Origin: Triops longicaudatus
Taxonomy: Eukaryota > Arthropoda > Branchiopoda > Notostraca > Triopsidae
DNA length: 64,000 nt
Reading direction: 5' to 3'
Assembly: GCA_022885665.1 (NCBI GenBank)
Contig: JAGQDJ010000115.1
Coordinates: 62,001-126,000, forward strand
In this document: positions 62,201-64,000 of the stretch, in pieces
How the letters are laid out: every line of letters begins with the position of its first letter
Position numbering within the stretch: position 1 is the first letter of the stretch
Made by a program: the position numbers and the translations under genes
The notes under the pieces: generated by a model
Databases searched by the model: none
Seen by the model: the letters and a program-made list of their open reading frames with translations, nothing else
Told to the model about the DNA's origin: nothing

Positions 62201-63566
62201 CATACAAACAGTACAAACATTTATTAGCTTAATTTAGTTCCTATGTGAAAAGAAAATAGACACCGTTCTAGTGATAAAACGGTTGTATCACTAACAACAA
62301 GATTGCATCCGCGTCGGGTGTTTTACAAATCTTACTCTTACCAAATACTTGCGCATTTTCAAGAGAAATGTGTTTTCCCGTCTTGAAAATTAAACAATAC
62401 TTAACAAAAGTATTGATATTTAATTAAAGTGTACATTTTTAATGCACTATTTGCAGATTTAAACGTAATGGAGTGTTGTTTCGTCTAATCTTTATTTGAG
62501 ACGTGTTTAAGATTATTCATGCCCGCTGTCGACTTTTTATTGTGTAAAATTTATTGTGGTACATTAAGTGTCTTACTAATTATTACAATGAAAAATAACG
62601 ATGATTAGTGATTACTCCGTTGGCCCCCAAATCTGCCCGACACTGGTTAGAACCATATTGTTCTCACCTTTTCCTGTCCTACTTGTGTCCCTCTTTAGGG
62701 CTTCACTGCGAGTTTCCGTGTCCTTGCTTTTCTGCTTCGCCACAAGCGGTCTGTCAAACATGCATGAGCTCCGCATTAATGCGATCGTTTAAGGGTAGAA
62801 AAGAGGAGGGTTGACGTGTTGTTATCGCGTACAATACTCTCCCCCACCCCCCTAACTCTCCCCAAAACTCTATGCCACTGTATTTTTCTATATAACGGAT
62901 AAGTCTATAAGAACAAGTCCCCCTCCCCCCTTTAGCGCGCCCACATGGGGACGAAAGAAACCGGTAAAAGACCAACTTGTGAGCTGGTAAGGTAATGGAT
63001 TGGCTTGACACCTTTGTTGGATGGATAAAAGCGGGGTGACGCGACAGCAAGTGACGAGAGATATTGCATAATGTATTAGGAAATCTACAATAACACATCA
63101 CAGGCCCCTATGTGGAAATTTGTATTCTAGGATTGGGAAACTTTGATAAAGAAATATAGGAAGTTTTGATGGTCGGTGTCTATGTGTCGCGTGTGTCGCA
63201 TTATTTGCATTGAGTCCTCGGGCTTGAGTTTCAGCTTCTTTTGATGTTTTATTTTCTTTCCGTGTCTTTTGTTTTGCAGTCCTGGATTGCGCCCTGTTGT
63301 TAAAGATTTTGCTCCTTCTGTAAACTCGCTTGATGGGCGACGGTGTGTAGCAGCAGCAGCTGAAGGGATTTCAAGCCGAGCGCAATCTCTGCCTCTTGAT
63401 TTGACGGTTTTGTCTGGCTCCCAAGAGGAGGACAATTTGGTCCCCGATGCCGTCCAATCTGCTTTGAATTGGACGCCGAGATTGACCAGGTTGTCCGAAC
63501 CTCGTCTGGAGTTGGCTAAAAACCAAGCTTTCCAGCTTGTTCATAATACTGCTGCTGCTGACGAGG
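49860..63566 (+). CDS. Unrecognised coiled-coil protein, 3' incomplete
   Basis: Exons: 49860-50610, 50675-50848, 51212-51459, 51732-51834, 58951-59042, 63280-63566. The first four join in phase; 51834 ends in phase 1 but 58951 must begin in phase 0, so at least one small exon is missing from the 7 kb between. ATG at 49860 is the first in frame; an in-frame stop lies about 57 bp upstream. The N-terminal 250 residues are low in structure: an acidic Ser/Glu stretch, a Pro/His/Tyr-rich region (HPNPLPCVYPVPLQTPFGPG), a basic patch, and RRFSDSELY, a possible 14-3-3 or kinase site. Then a coiled coil (LVSTLIDELRTVRQQNRQLW; QRDALMFRLHQTEKQLKQLE) and a charged segment SWHEDYAEAERRLSH. No catalytic motif or signal peptide. 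A possible terminal exon at 63834-63901 is in phase but weak. I do not recognise the family; a cytoskeletal or centrosomal scaffold would fit the composition. Confidence 0.7.
52022..52184 (+). repeat. Family 1 short TIR element, copy e
   Basis: Ends CAGGCCCGTAGCCAAGG and CCTGGTTACGGACCTG are inverted repeats with a few mismatches. The interior contains the C-rich and GATAGGCG blocks shared with copies c and d. Confidence 0.7.
54345..54480 (+). repeat. Family 1 short TIR element, copy f (diverged)
   Basis: ACCGTTACCCCGGATAGGGG, then a GTTACTCCC block and a run ending ACCCCCAAACCCCACG. Layout matches copy d; the right terminus is lost. Confidence 0.4.
54680..55425 (+). repeat. Largest degenerate TTAGGT-type tract
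   Basis: Dense imperfect AAGTTAGGTTA/GGTTAAGTTA units with the G-rich strand on plus, continuing beyond repeat copy g to about 55700. It includes a short local duplication of TATAGGTAATAA at 55010-55050. Confidence 0.6.
55428..55575 (-). repeat. Family 1 short TIR element, copy g
   Basis: Starts CAGGGCCGTACCCAGGATTT, then a G run, GTCATATGCAAGTTTTTTGG and TTCGGGGGGTTAAACTCC, ending in AACCCGTTTGGGAACGGGGG. Closely parallels copy a, including its position within a TTAGGT-type tract. Confidence 0.6.
59232..59260 (+). repeat. Poly(T) run of 29
   Basis: Uninterrupted run of 29 T, the same length as the A run at 18398-18426. Confidence 0.7.
60275..60360 (+). repeat. Short TTAGGT-type tract
   Basis: GGTTAGGTTAAGTTAGGTCA and following units with the G-rich strand on plus. 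It is the smallest such tract, apart from one at about 37425-37500 in the MACROD-like gene intron. Confidence 0.55.
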
Positions 63567-64000
63567 GTGAGTTTGACAGCGACTGTTAATGCCACGCCGT
63601 TTATTTCATTTGTCATGTTATTTCTATTGTACTTTGTCTTGCAATACTGCTCCTGTACTAACAACACGCAACTTTCGTGAGCAGAGCTCTATGGCTTTTT
63701 TTCGCTGTGGGAATTTTCACTATTGACTAATGCTTGCGTTACGGAGTGAATGCTTGAGGGAGTTGATTTTTTTTCGCGTTTAACCTACTACACAGTAAGA
63801 TAATGTTAGCAACAGTGTTTTTTCCCTGTGTAGAAGCTGCTTGTAGCTATCACATGTCCATGTTGGTGTTTTATCCTTATGACGCGCCCTCTGTATATTA
63901 AGTAGAAATTTGTTTTTCATTGTTTTCTGTTTATTTGCCTGAGTTTGTTTTAATAACAAGGGAGGTAAATGAGGTTGTCATTGCCGTCATAGTTATGAAC

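Larger units (their letters stand above)
59043..63279 (+). other. Intron of coiled-coil gene
   Basis: About 4.2 kb with no supported exon. Contains a 29-base T run (59232-59260), a small TTAGGT tract (60275-60360), and otherwise unremarkable AT-rich sequence. Open frames at 61250-61797 and 62601-63101 are not supported. Confidence 0.5.

Overview
The window is invertebrate nuclear DNA, moderately AT-rich, with spliced genes whose introns range from about 55-75 bp to several kb and which obey GT-AG. The gene content points to an arthropod: two receptors carry the C-terminal TY-x5-QF signature of gustatory receptors, there is a secreted NPC2/ML protein, and the PAR-1 kinase has a short N-terminus that looks arthropod-like from memory. 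Degenerate TTAGGT-type tracts, reminiscent of the arthropod telomere motif, are scattered through introns and spacers. I cannot place the species further; a hexapod or a related arthropod is a reasonable guess.

Layout from left to right: (1) 1427-8250 (+), 3' portion of a CEP164 homologue (distal appendage of the basal body). (2) 12500-29800 (+), complete MARK/PAR-1 polarity kinase with long 5' introns, a kinase-UBA-spacer-KA1 architecture and a candidate alternative first coding exon. (3) 31.2-35.9 kb, gene-poor, with one weak minus-strand exon and two weak plus-strand candidates. (4) 36000-38000 (+), MACROD-type macrodomain ADP-ribosyl hydrolase with a presequence-like N-terminus. (5) 38601-39938 and 41424-43175 (+), a tandem pair of gustatory receptor-like genes with the same exon plan. 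(6) 43521-44842 (+), an NPC2/ML-domain secreted protein. (7) 45102-46161 (-), V-ATPase subunit D, tail to tail with NPC2. (8) 49860 to about 63.6 kb (+), an unrecognised coiled-coil protein that probably continues to or past the right edge.

The repeat landscape is distinctive. There are seven related copies of a short TIR element (family 1, ends like GGCCGTACCCAGGAT, TA-flanked in the best copy), two copies of a second TIR element (family 2, ends CAGGGGCGTCGCGAG), a roughly 170-195 bp inverted repeat whose arms lie 1.3 kb apart, and the TTAGGT-like tracts. Several copies sit inside introns of the host genes.

Functionally, CEP164, PAR-1 and V-ATPase D are conserved housekeeping or cell-biology genes. 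The GR-GR-NPC2 cluster is the accessory, lineage-specific part and could be chemosensory. I found no prokaryote-like system, no CRISPR array, and no rRNA or tRNA gene. Exon coordinates come from reading splice sites and checking phase and protein homology by eye; no alignment or search was run.
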